From assembly GCA_947331495.1 (NCBI GenBank), contig CAMZOI010000002.1:248001-312000 (forward strand): 64,000 nt of DNA. Reading direction: 5' to 3'. The position numbers and the translations under genes are program-made. This document shows positions 43,236 to 51,610 of the stretch, one piece after another (position 1 is the first letter of the stretch; each line of letters starts with the position of its first letter). This stretch comes from Erythrobacteraceae bacterium Alg239-R51 (lineage in GTDB: Bacteria > Pseudomonadota > Alphaproteobacteria > Sphingomonadales > Sphingomonadaceae). The notes under the pieces are model-generated. The model was not told where the DNA came from. It worked only from the letters and a program-made list of their open reading frames with translations, and did no database searches.

Positions 43236-44417
43236 ATGCTCGACCGTCTCGAACCGCAAGCTCCCGATGCGCTGCTGGCGCTCATCAAGATGTATGCGCA
43301 GGATCCGCGCGAGGACAAGATCGACCTGGGCGTCGGTGTCTATCGTACCAATGACGGCGCGACGCCCGTCTTCCGCGCGATCAAGCAGGCCGAACAACGC
43401 CTGGTCGATACGCAGGACAGCAAGTCCTATCTGGGGCCGGAGGGTGACAAACAGTTCGTCGATGCGCTCAAGCCCTATATATTCGGCAGCGACAAGGGGA
43501 CGAACGACCGGATAGAAGGCATGCAGACCCCCGGCGGTACAGGCGCCGTGCGTCTGGCCGTTGCTCTGGCGCAGCAGGCCGGTATCGAACGGATACATAT
43601 GGGTGTCCCAAGCTGGCCGAACCATGCACAGATCCTTGGCGATGTCGGGGTAGAGACTGCGCCGTTCGATCACGCCAGCAAGGATGGTTCGGCCGATCTC
43701 GCTGCCGTGCTGGACGCGATCGCCAACGCCCGCGAAACCGACGCTATTCTGCTGCATGGCTGCTGCCACAACCCGACCGGGGTCGACTACACGAACGAAC
43801 AGTGGGACGCGATTGCGCAGGCTCTCACTGATCATGGCGTGCTGCCCATCATCGATGTCGCTTATCAGGGCCTCGGGCACGGGCTGGAAGAAGACGCCTA
43901 TGGCGTGCGGCGCGTGCTCGCTTCCGTTCCCGAAGCGCTTGTTGCCTATAGCTGCGACAAGAATTTCGGCCTCTATCGCGACCGGGTCGGCGCATTCTAC
44001 ATCATGGCTGCCAAGCCCGACCAGATCGAAGCCATACTCTCGAACGCCAATGCGCTGGCGCGGGCCAACTGGTCGATGCCGCCCGATCACGGTGGCGCGG
44101 CAGTTCGCACGGTCCTGCATGACGACGAACTGACAGCCGCCTGGCTCGCCGAAGTGGAAGACATGCGCACGCGCATGCGGAAGGTGCGCAACCGGCTCGC
44201 CGCGGCGGACAGCGAGGTGCCGAGCCTGAACCTTGCTGCCTTGGCCGAACAGAACGGACTGTTCGCCGTGCTTGCGCTGAGCAAGGACCAAATTGCGCAG
44301 CTGCGCGAGGATCACGGCATCTACATGGCCGGATCGGGACGCATCAACGTGGCGGGGCTCCACGAAGGCAATACTGACAGATTCATCGCTGCATTGGCCG
44401 AGGTCACGCGAGACTGA
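43236..44417 (+). CDS. class I aspartate/aromatic amino acid aminotransferase
   Basis: A 393-residue PLP enzyme of the AspC/TyrB subgroup. It opens with LDRLEPQAPDALLALIKMYA and KIDLGVGVYRTNDG, a signature of this branch. PLP contacts are seen in QTPGGTGAVRLA, HGCCHNPTGVDY and the Schiff-base Lys in AYSCDKNFGLYRDRVGAF. The C-terminal substrate-binding Arg is in MAGSGRINVAGL. It transfers amino groups between aspartate or aromatic amino acids and 2-oxoglutarate. The ATG at 43236 is preferred; the frame opens 17 codons earlier. Subgroup preference (aspartate or aromatic) cannot be fixed by eye. Confidence 0.92.
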   Translation: MLDRLEPQAPDALLALIKMYAQDPREDKIDLGVGVYRTNDGATPVFRAIKQAEQRLVDTQDSKSYLGPEGDKQFVDALKPYIFGSDKGTNDRIEGMQTPGGTGAVRLAVALAQQAGIERIHMGVPSWPNHAQILGDVGVETAPFDHASKDGSADLAAVLDAIANARETDAILLHGCCHNPTGVDYTNEQWDAIAQALTDHGVLPIIDVAYQGLGHGLEEDAYGVRRVLASVPEALVAYSCDKNFGLYRDRVGAFYIMAAKPDQIEAILSNANALARANWSMPPDHGGAAVRTVLHDDELTAAWLAEVEDMRTRMRKVRNRLAAADSEVPSLNLAALAEQNGLFAVLALSKDQIAQLREDHGIYMAGSGRINVAGLHEGNTDRFIAALAEVTRD

Positions 44418-44457
44418 CGGCTTTCGCAGCGGTTCCGATTGACGGATATTGCGAAAT

Positions 44458-45090
44458 TCAAAACCGTGGCCCATGGCTCAAGCCCGCATGCAGATCGGGC
44501 AGGGGTGCCCCGCGGCCCGTCTGCGCGACCCATTGCAACAGGTCGGAATTGCAGGGTTTTCTCTTCACGCCGGCATAGCATCCGTGCCTGAGAGTGACCT
44601 TCCATTGGCCGCTTTCGACCCGCCATTCCAGTTCCTCGACCGTGACTTTACGCTGCAGGCATGCGTGACTTTTCGCACGAATGTAACCTTCCGCGCGGTT
44701 CCTTGCGTTCCCGGCCGTGTGCCGGGTCTCTGACTGGTGGCCCAGCGCCGCATCCCAAGCTGCGTTGAAGCTTTCGGACCACTTGCGGCGGCGCAGGCGA
44801 TATGCGCTCTCGCGCGCCATCCCGACGCGCCGTGCCGCCTCGGCGATCGAGCGCGTTTCGGCGAGCTGGCCGATGAACTCCGCCTGCTTCAGCGGTGTCC
44901 ATCCGTCGGACCGCCTCCGCCCGGGAACGGCGTAGAAAGCTGGAATACGGGGAGGAAGCCACGAGCGGACATACTCCGAGAAGCGAATCGAACGATAAGT
45001 CATCCGCCAGGGTGAACCAGAAATCACCCGTGTAGGAAAATGCCTCGAGACGGGGTGCCCAACCATCGACAATGCGATATGCGCGTACAT
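44458..45090 (-). CDS. helix-turn-helix-containing hypothetical protein
   Basis: A protein of up to 210 residues. A central region (WTPLKQAEFIGQLAETRSIA, EAARRVGMARESAYRLRRR) is a clear helix-turn-helix of the kind in phage or transposase-like adaptor proteins. A following Trp-rich segment (KWSESFNAAWDAALG) and a basic C-terminal half complete it. A later start at 45003 (MTYRSIRFSEYV) would give 181 residues and avoid close overlap with the divergent PAP2 gene promoter. I do not recognise a named family; a DNA-binding role is inferred from the HTH alone. Confidence 0.65.
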   Translation of the reverse strand: MYAHIALSMVGHPVSRHFPTRVISGSPWRMTYRSIRFSEYVRSWLPPRIPAFYAVPGRRRSDGWTPLKQAEFIGQLAETRSIAEAARRVGMARESAYRLRRRKWSESFNAAWDAALGHQSETRHTAGNARNRAEGYIRAKSHACLQRKVTVEELEWRVESGQWKVTLRHGCYAGVKRKPCNSDLLQWVAQTGRGAPLPDLHAGLSHGPRF

Positions 45091-45108
45091 TCCGGGGAAG
45101 GGTGGGGC

Positions 45109-46122
45109 ATGATCACGATTTCAAAGCGTGCTGCTGCGGCACTGGTCATCGCTGCGTCGTTCGCCCCGGTGCTGTTCGCAGCGGCGTTCATGGGCGCCGA
45201 TTGGCTCTGGCAGGCGCCGCTTTCGCCTCGCGTGCTCATGGTCGCAGTAACGGCATCGCTGGCCACGCTGCTGATCCGGTTGCGACAAAAGCGGGTCGCG
45301 GGAGGACAAGTTACATCGCGTACGCTTCTAGAGGAAATACGCGGCGATGCGCTCGGCTTTCTTTTGCCCGGAGCGCTGATCGTTCTGGTTACTTTTCCAA
45401 GCGCCGCTTTCTCGGTCATCAAGGCAGGTATTCCCGCTTATGTGCCCTTCTATGCCGATCTCTTTTTCGTACAGGCCGACCGTTGGCTGTTTTTTGGAGT
45501 AGATCCCTGGAGGGTCAGCCATGCACTGCTTGGAACCTGGGGTACGATCGCCATAGACCGGCTTTACGTGTTATGGTTCACGCTCTTTCCCTTCCTCGCC
45601 ATATGGATCGGTGCATCGCGCGATCGCAGCTTCCAGTTTCGCGGCGTGATGGCGGTCTATTTCGTGCTCATCGTGCTGGGAAATATACTGGCCTTGGCGC
45701 TCTCTTCCAGCGGGCCGATCTTCTACGAATACTTTTTCGGTTCGGACTATTACGATCCGCTGATCGCACGTCTGGCCGAGGCGAACGAGACGTACCCGAT
45801 CACGGCCTTGCGCATCGCCGACTGGCTGATCGAGGTGAACCGGACTTCCGCTTTTGGATCGGGCATATCGGCGATGCCCTCGGTCCATTGCGGTTTCGCG
45901 GTGCTGACCTTCCTGATGGTGCGCGAGCGGGTCCGTGCGCGATGGGCACGATGGGCTGCCGGAGCCTATGCGTTGGCGATCTGGATCGGCTCGTTCCATC
46001 TTGCATGGCACTACGCATGGGACGGCATCGTCTCGGCAGTGTTGGTATTGCTCGCTTGGCGTGCGCTCGGAAGAATCGAGGTACGGAAATCTACGCCGCG
46101 CGAAGAGTTTCCATCCGCTTGA
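45109..46122 (+). CDS. PAP2-superfamily membrane protein
   Basis: A 337-residue polytopic membrane protein. The catalytic signatures of the PAP2 phosphatase/phosphotransferase superfamily are MPSVHCGFAVL (PSxH) and SFHLAWHYAWDGIVSA (second His with Asp). Six or seven helices are seen. The spacing, with a long N-terminal membrane region before the motifs, resembles inositolphosphotransferase-like PAP2 members rather than soluble acid phosphatases. ATG 45109 follows GGGAAGGGTGGGG. It overlaps the convergent riboflavin synthase gene by 32 bp. The substrate is probably a lipid phosphate. Confidence 0.85.
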   Translation: MITISKRAAAALVIAASFAPVLFAAAFMGADWLWQAPLSPRVLMVAVTASLATLLIRLRQKRVAGGQVTSRTLLEEIRGDALGFLLPGALIVLVTFPSAAFSVIKAGIPAYVPFYADLFFVQADRWLFFGVDPWRVSHALLGTWGTIAIDRLYVLWFTLFPFLAIWIGASRDRSFQFRGVMAVYFVLIVLGNILALALSSSGPIFYEYFFGSDYYDPLIARLAEANETYPITALRIADWLIEVNRTSAFGSGISAMPSVHCGFAVLTFLMVRERVRARWARWAAGAYALAIWIGSFHLAWHYAWDGIVSAVLVLLAWRALGRIEVRKSTPREEFPSA

Positions 46123-46711
46123 GATAGCGCGCCAGAACGTCGATCTCGAGGTTGACCGCATCGTCTTCCGACAGGTCGCCGAGTGTCGTGACTTCGCCGG
46201 TATGCGGGATGATGTTCAGCGCAAAGCGGACATTGCCGCCCGCCTCGTCTTCCACGTCGTTGACCGTTAATGAAACCCCGTCGACCGTGATGGACCCTTT
46301 TTCCGCCACGTAGGGTGCGATATTCTCGTCAGCGACGATTTCGAAGCGGGTCGATCCCCCGACGTCCTTTGCCAGCGCGATCCGGCCGACTGCGTCCACG
46401 TGACCGGTTACGAGATGCCCGCCCAGTTCATCGCCCAGGCGCAGCGCGGGTTCGAGATTGAGCCGGCGATTGACGGTCCATTGGTCCTGCGCGGTACGGC
46501 TGACGGTCTCGCCCGAAACGTCGACGGCGAACCAGGCAACACCTGCGACACCGCCTTTTCCGACGACAGTGAGGCAAACACCCGAACACGCAATGGATGC
46601 GCCGATCGAAATCTTGTCGGGATCCCACGGACAGGCAATGGTCACGTGCAGATCGCCGCGGTCCTCGACCTTGGTGATGGTGCCGATTGCTGTGACGATA
46701 CCTGTAAACAT
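46091..46711 (-). CDS. ribE: riboflavin synthase, alpha subunit
   Basis: Dismutates two molecules of 6,7-dimethyl-8-ribityllumazine to riboflavin. The 206 residues form two lumazine-binding repeats. The first starts MFTGIVTAIGTI and has SIACSGVCLTVV; the second starts GHLVTGHVDAVG and has GSITVDGVSLTVNDV. The two repeats and the N-terminal MFTG are diagnostic. The start is ATG 46711. It follows ribD by 13 bp in the same direction, so the two steps of the pathway are co-expressed. Its tail overlaps the PAP2 gene. Confidence 0.95.
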   Translation of the reverse strand: MFTGIVTAIGTITKVEDRGDLHVTIACPWDPDKISIGASIACSGVCLTVVGKGGVAGVAWFAVDVSGETVSRTAQDQWTVNRRLNLEPALRLGDELGGHLVTGHVDAVGRIALAKDVGGSTRFEIVADENIAPYVAEKGSITVDGVSLTVNDVEDEAGGNVRFALNIIPHTGEVTTLGDLSEDDAVNLEIDVLARYLKRMETLRAA

Positions 46712-46724
46712 GCGCGCTCCGAAC

Positions 46725-47699
46725 CTATCGTGTGCGGCTGTAGGCTTCGAATACGTCGCTGCCAAGCTGACGGCGTTCGGCAAGCGTCCAGCGCCCGTGC
46801 GTCAGGGCGAGGTTTTCGATGGCGAGGCGGCCAATGGCAGGCTTGCCCGAGCCGATCAGGATCGGTGCGCGGTAGAGTTCGAGCCGGTCGACCAGATCTT
46901 GGGCCAGGAAACTGGCCGCGGTACCCGCGCCGCCTTCGACGTAAAGATATTGCACCGCCTCGAGCTCTGCGATCTGGCTGGGTGCATCGATAACCTCTAC
47001 TCCATCCGGCGCAGATTTGCGCGTGAGAATGACCGGTCGGGGGCTTAGCCCTTCAATACCGGGCAGGCGGACATCGAGGCGAGGTTTGTCCGCGCGCCAC
47101 GTGCCGCCGCCGACCAGGATGGCATCGGCCATCGCACGCCGCGAATGAACATGTGCGCGGGCCGTCTCGCCCGTGATCCAGCGGCTCTGGCCATCGGCAA
47201 GCGCGATACAACCATCGAGCGAGATCGCCAGCTTGAGCGTGACATGCGGACGGCCGAACCGTGCGCGGACAAGATAGCCGGCGAGGCTTTCTCGCGATGC
47301 CTGGGACGGACAATGTTCAACCGCGATCCCGGCAGCACGCAATTTCGCAAACCCGGTTCCCGCAGTGCGTGGGTCGGGATCTTCGACTGCGCAAACCAGC
47401 CGTCCGATACCCGCTTCGCACAACAGACTGCTACAGGACGGACCGCGCCCCGAGCGATGGGCGCACGGCTCAAGCGTCACATAGGCCGTCGCGCCACGGG
47501 CGGCTTTGCCCGCCTGCTCGAGAGCCATGGCCTCGGCATGCGGACGCCCGCCCCGCTGGGTCCAACCGCGTCCAATGACGGTGTCGTTCTTGACCAATAT
47601 GCATCCGACCGCCGGGTTCGGACGGCTCAGCGGCCGTGCACGTGTCGCCAATCGCGCGGCCGCGTCGAGCCAACGCGCATCATTCGCTACCGTCGGCAA
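46725..47699 (-). CDS. ribD: bifunctional riboflavin biosynthesis deaminase/reductase RibD
   Basis: A protein of about 324 residues. The N-terminal cytidine-deaminase-like domain (1-145) has the zinc site GGRPHAEAMALEQAG and LEPCAHRSGRGPSCSSLLC. The C-terminal reductase domain opens PHVTLKLAISLDGCIAL and has DAILVGGGTWRADKPRLDVR. No in-frame ATG lies near the domain start. TTG at 47699 is the best candidate and overlaps the upstream gene by 20 bp; the frame itself is open to 47792. It performs the second and third steps of riboflavin synthesis, adjacent to ribE. Confidence 0.93.
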   Translation of the reverse strand: MPTVANDARWLDAAARLATRARPLSRPNPAVGCILVKNDTVIGRGWTQRGGRPHAEAMALEQAGKAARGATAYVTLEPCAHRSGRGPSCSSLLCEAGIGRLVCAVEDPDPRTAGTGFAKLRAAGIAVEHCPSQASRESLAGYLVRARFGRPHVTLKLAISLDGCIALADGQSRWITGETARAHVHSRRAMADAILVGGGTWRADKPRLDVRLPGIEGLSPRPVILTRKSAPDGVEVIDAPSQIAELEAVQYLYVEGGAGTAASFLAQDLVDRLELYRAPILIGSGKPAIGRLAIENLALTHGRWTLAERRQLGSDVFEAYSRTR

Positions 47700-48144
47700 C
47701 CGTCTCGCCCGCTCGGTACAATTCCTGCCTGCGGGCTTCTTCAGCAGCCCGTTCGCGCGCGTTCTCGATTTCGGCCTGCGCAGCCATCGCATCTACATCC
47801 AGTCCGGTTGCCCGGCCGAGTGCCTTGTACGCATCGACCTTGCGTTCGAGAAGTTCGGCACGTTCGGCCTGGCGCTGTTCCTTGCGACGTTGGTTCTCGA
47901 CATTGGACGCCACGATTTCCGCGTCCGTACGGCCCTCGGGGAAGGTGTTGATGAATGTCACCCTGGGCGGCTCCGGTGGAACGAAAACCGATTCCTGCAT
48001 GAAGGCGAACAACAGACCAAAGGTCATCAGGCACGATACGCCGAGTATCGGCCAGCGGTATGGGACCGGTTGACGGACATATTCCCAGAAATCGGCAATG
48101 CCGGCCTTTGCATTATACCGGCTGGAGACTTTCAGACGTCGCAT
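47680..48144 (-). CDS. hypothetical single-pass membrane protein with coiled coil
   Basis: A 154-residue protein. The N-terminus is basic, a single helix (WPILGVSCLMTFGLLFAFMQ) spans about residues 31-50, and the rest is periplasmic or cytoplasmic with a strong helical, charged coiled-coil character (NVENQRRKEQRQAERAELLE and ENARERAAEEARRQELYR). No catalytic motif is seen. It lies inside the minus-strand operon between the YgjP-type and ribD genes, overlapping ribD. Likely a conserved sphingomonad envelope protein of unknown function. Confidence 0.75.
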   Translation of the reverse strand: MRRLKVSSRYNAKAGIADFWEYVRQPVPYRWPILGVSCLMTFGLLFAFMQESVFVPPEPPRVTFINTFPEGRTDAEIVASNVENQRRKEQRQAERAELLERKVDAYKALGRATGLDVDAMAAQAEIENARERAAEEARRQELYRAGETVADGSE

Positions 48145-48186
48145 GCGGACATCATAGGGATTATCGATGAACCACGCCAGTATCGC

Positions 48187-48909
48187 TCAACCAAAACTGG
48201 CGTAAAGCTCGCGGCCGTGCCGCGACAGCCATTGATTGGCCGCGCCAAGGTCGCCTTCGTACAGGCCAGCCAGAAGCGTATGGAAGGCCGGTGAATGATC
48301 GAAATGAACCAGATGCGCGACTTCGTGCGCGACGACCGAGCGCCGTACCGCGTCCGGAGCCTGCACCAGTCGCCAGTTCAACCGTAACGTACCGTGCGAC
48401 GAGCAACTGCCCCAGCGACGCAGCGCGCGGGTCAGCTTTACCTCGGCATGTTCGAGCTTGCCGCGTTCACAATATTCGCGGGCATCTTCCTTGAACAGGC
48501 GCAGCGCTTCGGCTTCGAGCCAGCGTTGCAGACGTTTGTCCAGCGTGGCGTGCGGTCCGCCCACGGTCAGTGACCGGCCTGAATGAAACGGCTGACGCGG
48601 AAAATCTTCTGACCAGTCGAGCAAGAGGTCATCTCCGCGATAGCGGAGCTTGCCCTCACTCGCCGGACGGCGCGGTTCCGGCACCTTGGCGAGTTGCTTG
48701 GCAAGCCATTCGCGCCGCGCATGGGCAAAGGCGATGGCGTCGGCGCTGCGGCACCATGCGGGCAGGGTGATGCGCACCGCGCTGCCATCGGGCGCAAGGC
48801 GCAGGGTCAGGCGCTTTGCCCGGCCGTGGCGCGTCAGTTCGATCGGCACGTTGCGTCCCGCGATCGCTATCACAGGCTCCTGATTTTCGCGGCGCAACCA
48901 GTCGATCAT
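48187..48909 (-). CDS. YgjP-type metal-dependent hydrolase (M48-like)
   Basis: A 240-residue protein of the YgjP / DUF45 family. The zinc-protease-like motif is SVVAHEVAHLVHFDHSPAFH (HExxH with a third His), preceded by RALRRWGSCSSHGTLRLNW, the family marker. The N-terminal region has VPIELTRHGRAKRLTLRLA. Cellular targets of YgjP proteins are not well defined. The ATG overlaps the stop of the upstream YcgN-type gene (ATGA), so the two are coupled. Confidence 0.9.
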   Translation of the reverse strand: MIDWLRRENQEPVIAIAGRNVPIELTRHGRAKRLTLRLAPDGSAVRITLPAWCRSADAIAFAHARREWLAKQLAKVPEPRRPASEGKLRYRGDDLLLDWSEDFPRQPFHSGRSLTVGGPHATLDKRLQRWLEAEALRLFKEDAREYCERGKLEHAEVKLTRALRRWGSCSSHGTLRLNWRLVQAPDAVRRSVVAHEVAHLVHFDHSPAFHTLLAGLYEGDLGAANQWLSRHGRELYASFG

Positions 48910-49370
48910 GGAACCGCGCTTTCATCGTCATCGTCGTGCCATTCTACCACATGATGCTCGAGGGGGCCGGCCATATCCTCACTGATTACGCGACCGGCCA
49001 CGGACACGCCCGCCCTGACAACGCCGTCGCGCCCGCTGCCAAGAAGGTGATGCCAGTTCGGCAAAGGGCGTCCGTCGGCCCGCCGGCGATAGGCGCAGGT
49101 CGAAGGCAACCAGGAGACATCGTCGACGATCTTCAAGGTCAGCCGAAGACAATCCGGAACGGTAGCCTTGCGATTTGCGTAGTCGGTGCAGCGCGCGGTC
49201 TGCGTGTCGAGAAGGCGACAGGCTACATTGGTTTCCTCGATCTCGCCCGTGTCCTCGTATTCGACCTTGTGCAGGCAGCATCGACCGCAGCCATCGCACA
49301 GTGCTTCCCATTCTTCCTGCGAAAGCTCGGCGAGCGGGAGCTCCCAGAAACGTTCTCTCAACGCACCCAT
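48906..49370 (-). CDS. YcgN-family cysteine cluster protein (UPF0260)
   Basis: A 154-residue protein with the YkgJ/YcgN Cys pattern: ALCDGCGRCCLHKVEY, then VACRLLDTQTARCTDY and VPDCLRL, likely binding a metal or iron-sulfur centre. The opening FWELPLAELSQEEWEALCDG is typical of the UPF0260 group. Function is not established. It starts 13 bp inside the end of the SCO1-type gene and overlaps the next gene by 4 bp, all on the minus strand. Confidence 0.92.
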   Translation of the reverse strand: MGALRERFWELPLAELSQEEWEALCDGCGRCCLHKVEYEDTGEIEETNVACRLLDTQTARCTDYANRKATVPDCLRLTLKIVDDVSWLPSTCAYRRRADGRPLPNWHHLLGSGRDGVVRAGVSVAGRVISEDMAGPLEHHVVEWHDDDDESAVP

Positions 49371-49951
49371 TTTTCCAGTTCCGCAGCAACGGCCTCGGGT
49401 CCCTCATCGGTCGACAACATTGCGATCGGCTCGCCGTCCGGCCCGAACAGATAGGTGTAGCCGAAGTGGTTCATGAGATAACCGCCACCCTCGCTCGTCT
49501 CGCCGCGCGAAAAAGTGGTGCCGAAATCCATCGCGACGTCCCGTAAGGTGGCTTCATCGCCCGTCATGCCGATCAAGCGCGGGTGAAACGCATCCGTGAA
49601 TTCGGTCAGAACTTCCGGTGTGTCGCGGTCTGGATCTACGCTGACGAAGAGCGGCTGTATCTTGGACCCCAGTTCAGGGTTTTCATCTTCGAAGCGTTTC
49701 AGGCCGGCCATTCCCCGCTGGACATCTGTCGGACAGATATCGGGACAGAAGGCGTAGCCGAAGTAGATCGTGCGATATTGCCCGTCGAAATCGTTCCAGC
49801 TCACCGGCTCGCCGCTTTCTCCCGTCAGGATGAAGTCGCCTCCGATGGTCGCTCCGGCTAGCGGTGGCTCGCCTGGATCGACCTTTTGCGCAGCTTCGCA
49901 CGCGGACAGGGTAACAACGAGGGCGAGGGAGAGGATGAACTTGCGAGCCAT
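49358..49951 (-). CDS. SCO1/SenC family copper chaperone
   Basis: A 197-residue lipoprotein. The leader ends LALVVTLSACEAA, a lipobox. The thioredoxin-like domain carries the copper site FGYAFCPDICPTDVQ (CxxxC), and the distal His lies in LMNHFGYTYLFGPDG. SCO proteins deliver copper to the CuA centre of cytochrome c oxidase subunit II, so this gene may serve an oxidase such as the one at 5.4-8.5 kb, though it is far from it. The start is ATG 49951; a start five codons earlier is possible. Confidence 0.93.
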   Translation of the reverse strand: MARKFILSLALVVTLSACEAAQKVDPGEPPLAGATIGGDFILTGESGEPVSWNDFDGQYRTIYFGYAFCPDICPTDVQRGMAGLKRFEDENPELGSKIQPLFVSVDPDRDTPEVLTEFTDAFHPRLIGMTGDEATLRDVAMDFGTTFSRGETSEGGGYLMNHFGYTYLFGPDGEPIAMLSTDEGPEAVAAELEKWVR

Positions 49952-50038
49952 GGCTTCCCGGTTCATGGTCTGCTAACCGCCCGCAGGCAAGGGCGAGTCC
50001 GCTTTGGGACTGCTAAAAACACGAACGGGATCACTGGC

Positions 50039-50641
50039 ATGAAGCGCGCGGCGCAGATCGTTATCGGCACACTGGCTCTGGCAATGGTGGCTCCGCCTGC
50101 AACTGCGCAGCTCAAGCGCGACGGTTACGTCTTTCTCGAGGCGGTGCGTGACCGGGACGGCGATATCGCCACCGAAATGCTCAGCCAGCCGGGAAATGTT
50201 CTGATCAACGCGCGCGATATCGGGACTGGCGAGACCGGCCTTCATATCGTGACCCAGAGGCGGGACCCTGTCTGGATGCGTTTCCTGTTGAGCCGCGGGG
50301 CCAACCCGAATGCCGAGACCAAGAATGGCGTGACCGCGTTGCAGATTGCCGCACAGCTCGGGTTCGTGGACGGGGTTGAGATCCTGCTGGACCGCGGAGC
50401 CGACCCCGATGTGACCGATGCCTCGGGCGAAACACCGCTGATTTCGGCAGTGCACCGCAACGACACCGCGATGGTCAAGATGATGATCGACAAGGGTGCC
50501 AATCCCGACCGGGCAGACAATTCCGGCCGTACGGCCCGCGATTACGCGACCCTGATGGGCGCGCGTTCCCAGATGCTTGTCGCTATCCAGCAGGCCGAAA
50601 CCGACCGCGGCGAGCAGACATCGACCTACGGGCCGATTTGA
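50039..50641 (+). CDS. exported ankyrin-repeat protein
   Basis: A 200-residue protein with a signal peptide (LALAMVAPPATAQ). Four or so ankyrin repeats follow: GETGLHIVTQRRDPVWMRFL, KNGVTALQIAAQLGFVDGVE, SGETPLISAVHRNDTAMVKM and NSGRTARDYATLMGARSQM. Ankyrin repeats mediate protein contacts; in the periplasm of alphaproteobacteria their partners are mostly unknown. ATG 50039 is the start that yields the signal peptide. The coding frame ends 3 bp before the COQ9-type gene, suggesting co-transcription. Confidence 0.9.
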   Translation: MKRAAQIVIGTLALAMVAPPATAQLKRDGYVFLEAVRDRDGDIATEMLSQPGNVLINARDIGTGETGLHIVTQRRDPVWMRFLLSRGANPNAETKNGVTALQIAAQLGFVDGVEILLDRGADPDVTDASGETPLISAVHRNDTAMVKMMIDKGANPDRADNSGRTARDYATLMGARSQMLVAIQQAETDRGEQTSTYGPI

Positions 50642-50644
50642 TCG

Positions 50645-51316
50645 ATGGATTATGCCGACCTCACACTCGATGAACTTCGCCTCGCCCTGGCCGACGCCGT
50701 CGCCGACGAGGCGGTATTCGATGGGTGGAGCGATATTGCCGTAGAGGCAGCGGCGCGAAGGATGGGTGCCGATCCGGATGTAGCCCGGCTGGCTTTCAAG
50801 GCAAACGGGTCGCAGGCGAACGCGATGGAGATGATCTGCGCCTGGATCGAAACGATTGACCGGCGAATGGATCTCGAGATGGCGCCGGAAAAGCTGGCGA
50901 GCATGAAAATCCGCGAGCGCATCCGATCGCTTGTCCAGTTCAGGCTGGATGCGGTGACGGGACAGGAAGAAGCCCTGCGGCGCGCGCTTGCGATCATGGC
51001 GATGCCGCAGAACGCGGCGCGCGCCCTGAAAACAGGTTGGCGCACCGCCGACGTGATGTGGCGCCTCGCCGGCGATACCGCGACCGATTACAATCACTAT
51101 ACCAAGCGCGCGATCCTCGCTTCGATCTACGCGGCGACATTGGCAGTCTTCGTCGAGGATGAAAGCGAGGGCAAGGCCGACACGCGGGCCTTCCTTGACC
51201 GCCGCATCGACGGTGTAATGAAGTTCGAGAAAGCCAAGGCGAAGTGGCTGCAGCCCGATCGCGAGACTTTCAGTGTCACGCGGTTCCTCGGCCGACTGCG
51301 TTACCCGGCGCGCTGA
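50645..51316 (+). CDS. COQ9 family ubiquinone biosynthesis protein
   Basis: A 223-residue helical protein of the COQ9 family, which binds isoprenoid lipids and supports COQ7-type hydroxylation in ubiquinone synthesis. It has an N-terminal TetR-like HTH fold (LDELRLALADAVADEAVFDG, WSDIAVEAAARRMGADPDVA) and the C-terminal COQ9 domain with WRTADVMWRLAGDTATDYNH and YTKRAILASIYAATLAVF. The tDxNhYTKR segment is the family signature. It could be mistaken for a TetR regulator because of its N-terminus. Confidence 0.93.
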   Translation: MDYADLTLDELRLALADAVADEAVFDGWSDIAVEAAARRMGADPDVARLAFKANGSQANAMEMICAWIETIDRRMDLEMAPEKLASMKIRERIRSLVQFRLDAVTGQEEALRRALAIMAMPQNAARALKTGWRTADVMWRLAGDTATDYNHYTKRAILASIYAATLAVFVEDESEGKADTRAFLDRRIDGVMKFEKAKAKWLQPDRETFSVTRFLGRLRYPAR

Positions 51317-51370
51317 TCCGCTATTGATAACCAGTTGCAAAAAGAGCTCCGCTCTGACAGGGCGGCAGCC

Positions 51371-51610
51371 ATGACTCTCGACGGTTTCGATCAGGCAAGA
51401 CCGGCACGCATCGTCGGCGTGAACTGGGCCGCATTGGCCGAGGACGAAGGCAAGCGGCTGCGCGCAATCGGGCTGGACGAAGGCGCCGAGGTGTTCATAC
51501 TCCACCGCGGCGTGTTCGGCACTCGCGACCCGCTCGCGCTGCGTCTCGGCAATATGACCATCGCGGTCCGCCGGGCGCATGCGCGCGCTATCGAGGTGGA
51601 ACCGCTATGA
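51371..51610 (+). CDS. feoA: FeoA-type ferrous iron transport protein
   Basis: A 79-residue SH3-like protein. It contains KRLRAIGLDEGAEVFILHRG and PLALRLGNMTIAVRRAHARA, the standard FeoA core. It supports the FeoB ferrous iron transporter, whose start overlaps its stop by 4 bp (ATGA). ATG 51371 gives the expected N-terminus; an earlier TTG at 51335 is possible but unlikely. Confidence 0.92.
   Translation: MTLDGFDQARPARIVGVNWAALAEDEGKRLRAIGLDEGAEVFILHRGVFGTRDPLALRLGNMTIAVRRAHARAIEVEPL

Noticed and set aside
42105-44474. A 789-residue open frame on the minus strand covering the DUF1134 and aminotransferase genes
   Set aside because: It is antisense to two well-supported genes and its product shows no domain; long antisense frames are common in GC-rich DNA.
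49973-51580. A 535-residue minus-strand open frame opposite the ankyrin and COQ9 genes
   Set aside because: Shadow of real plus-strand genes; no recognisable protein features.
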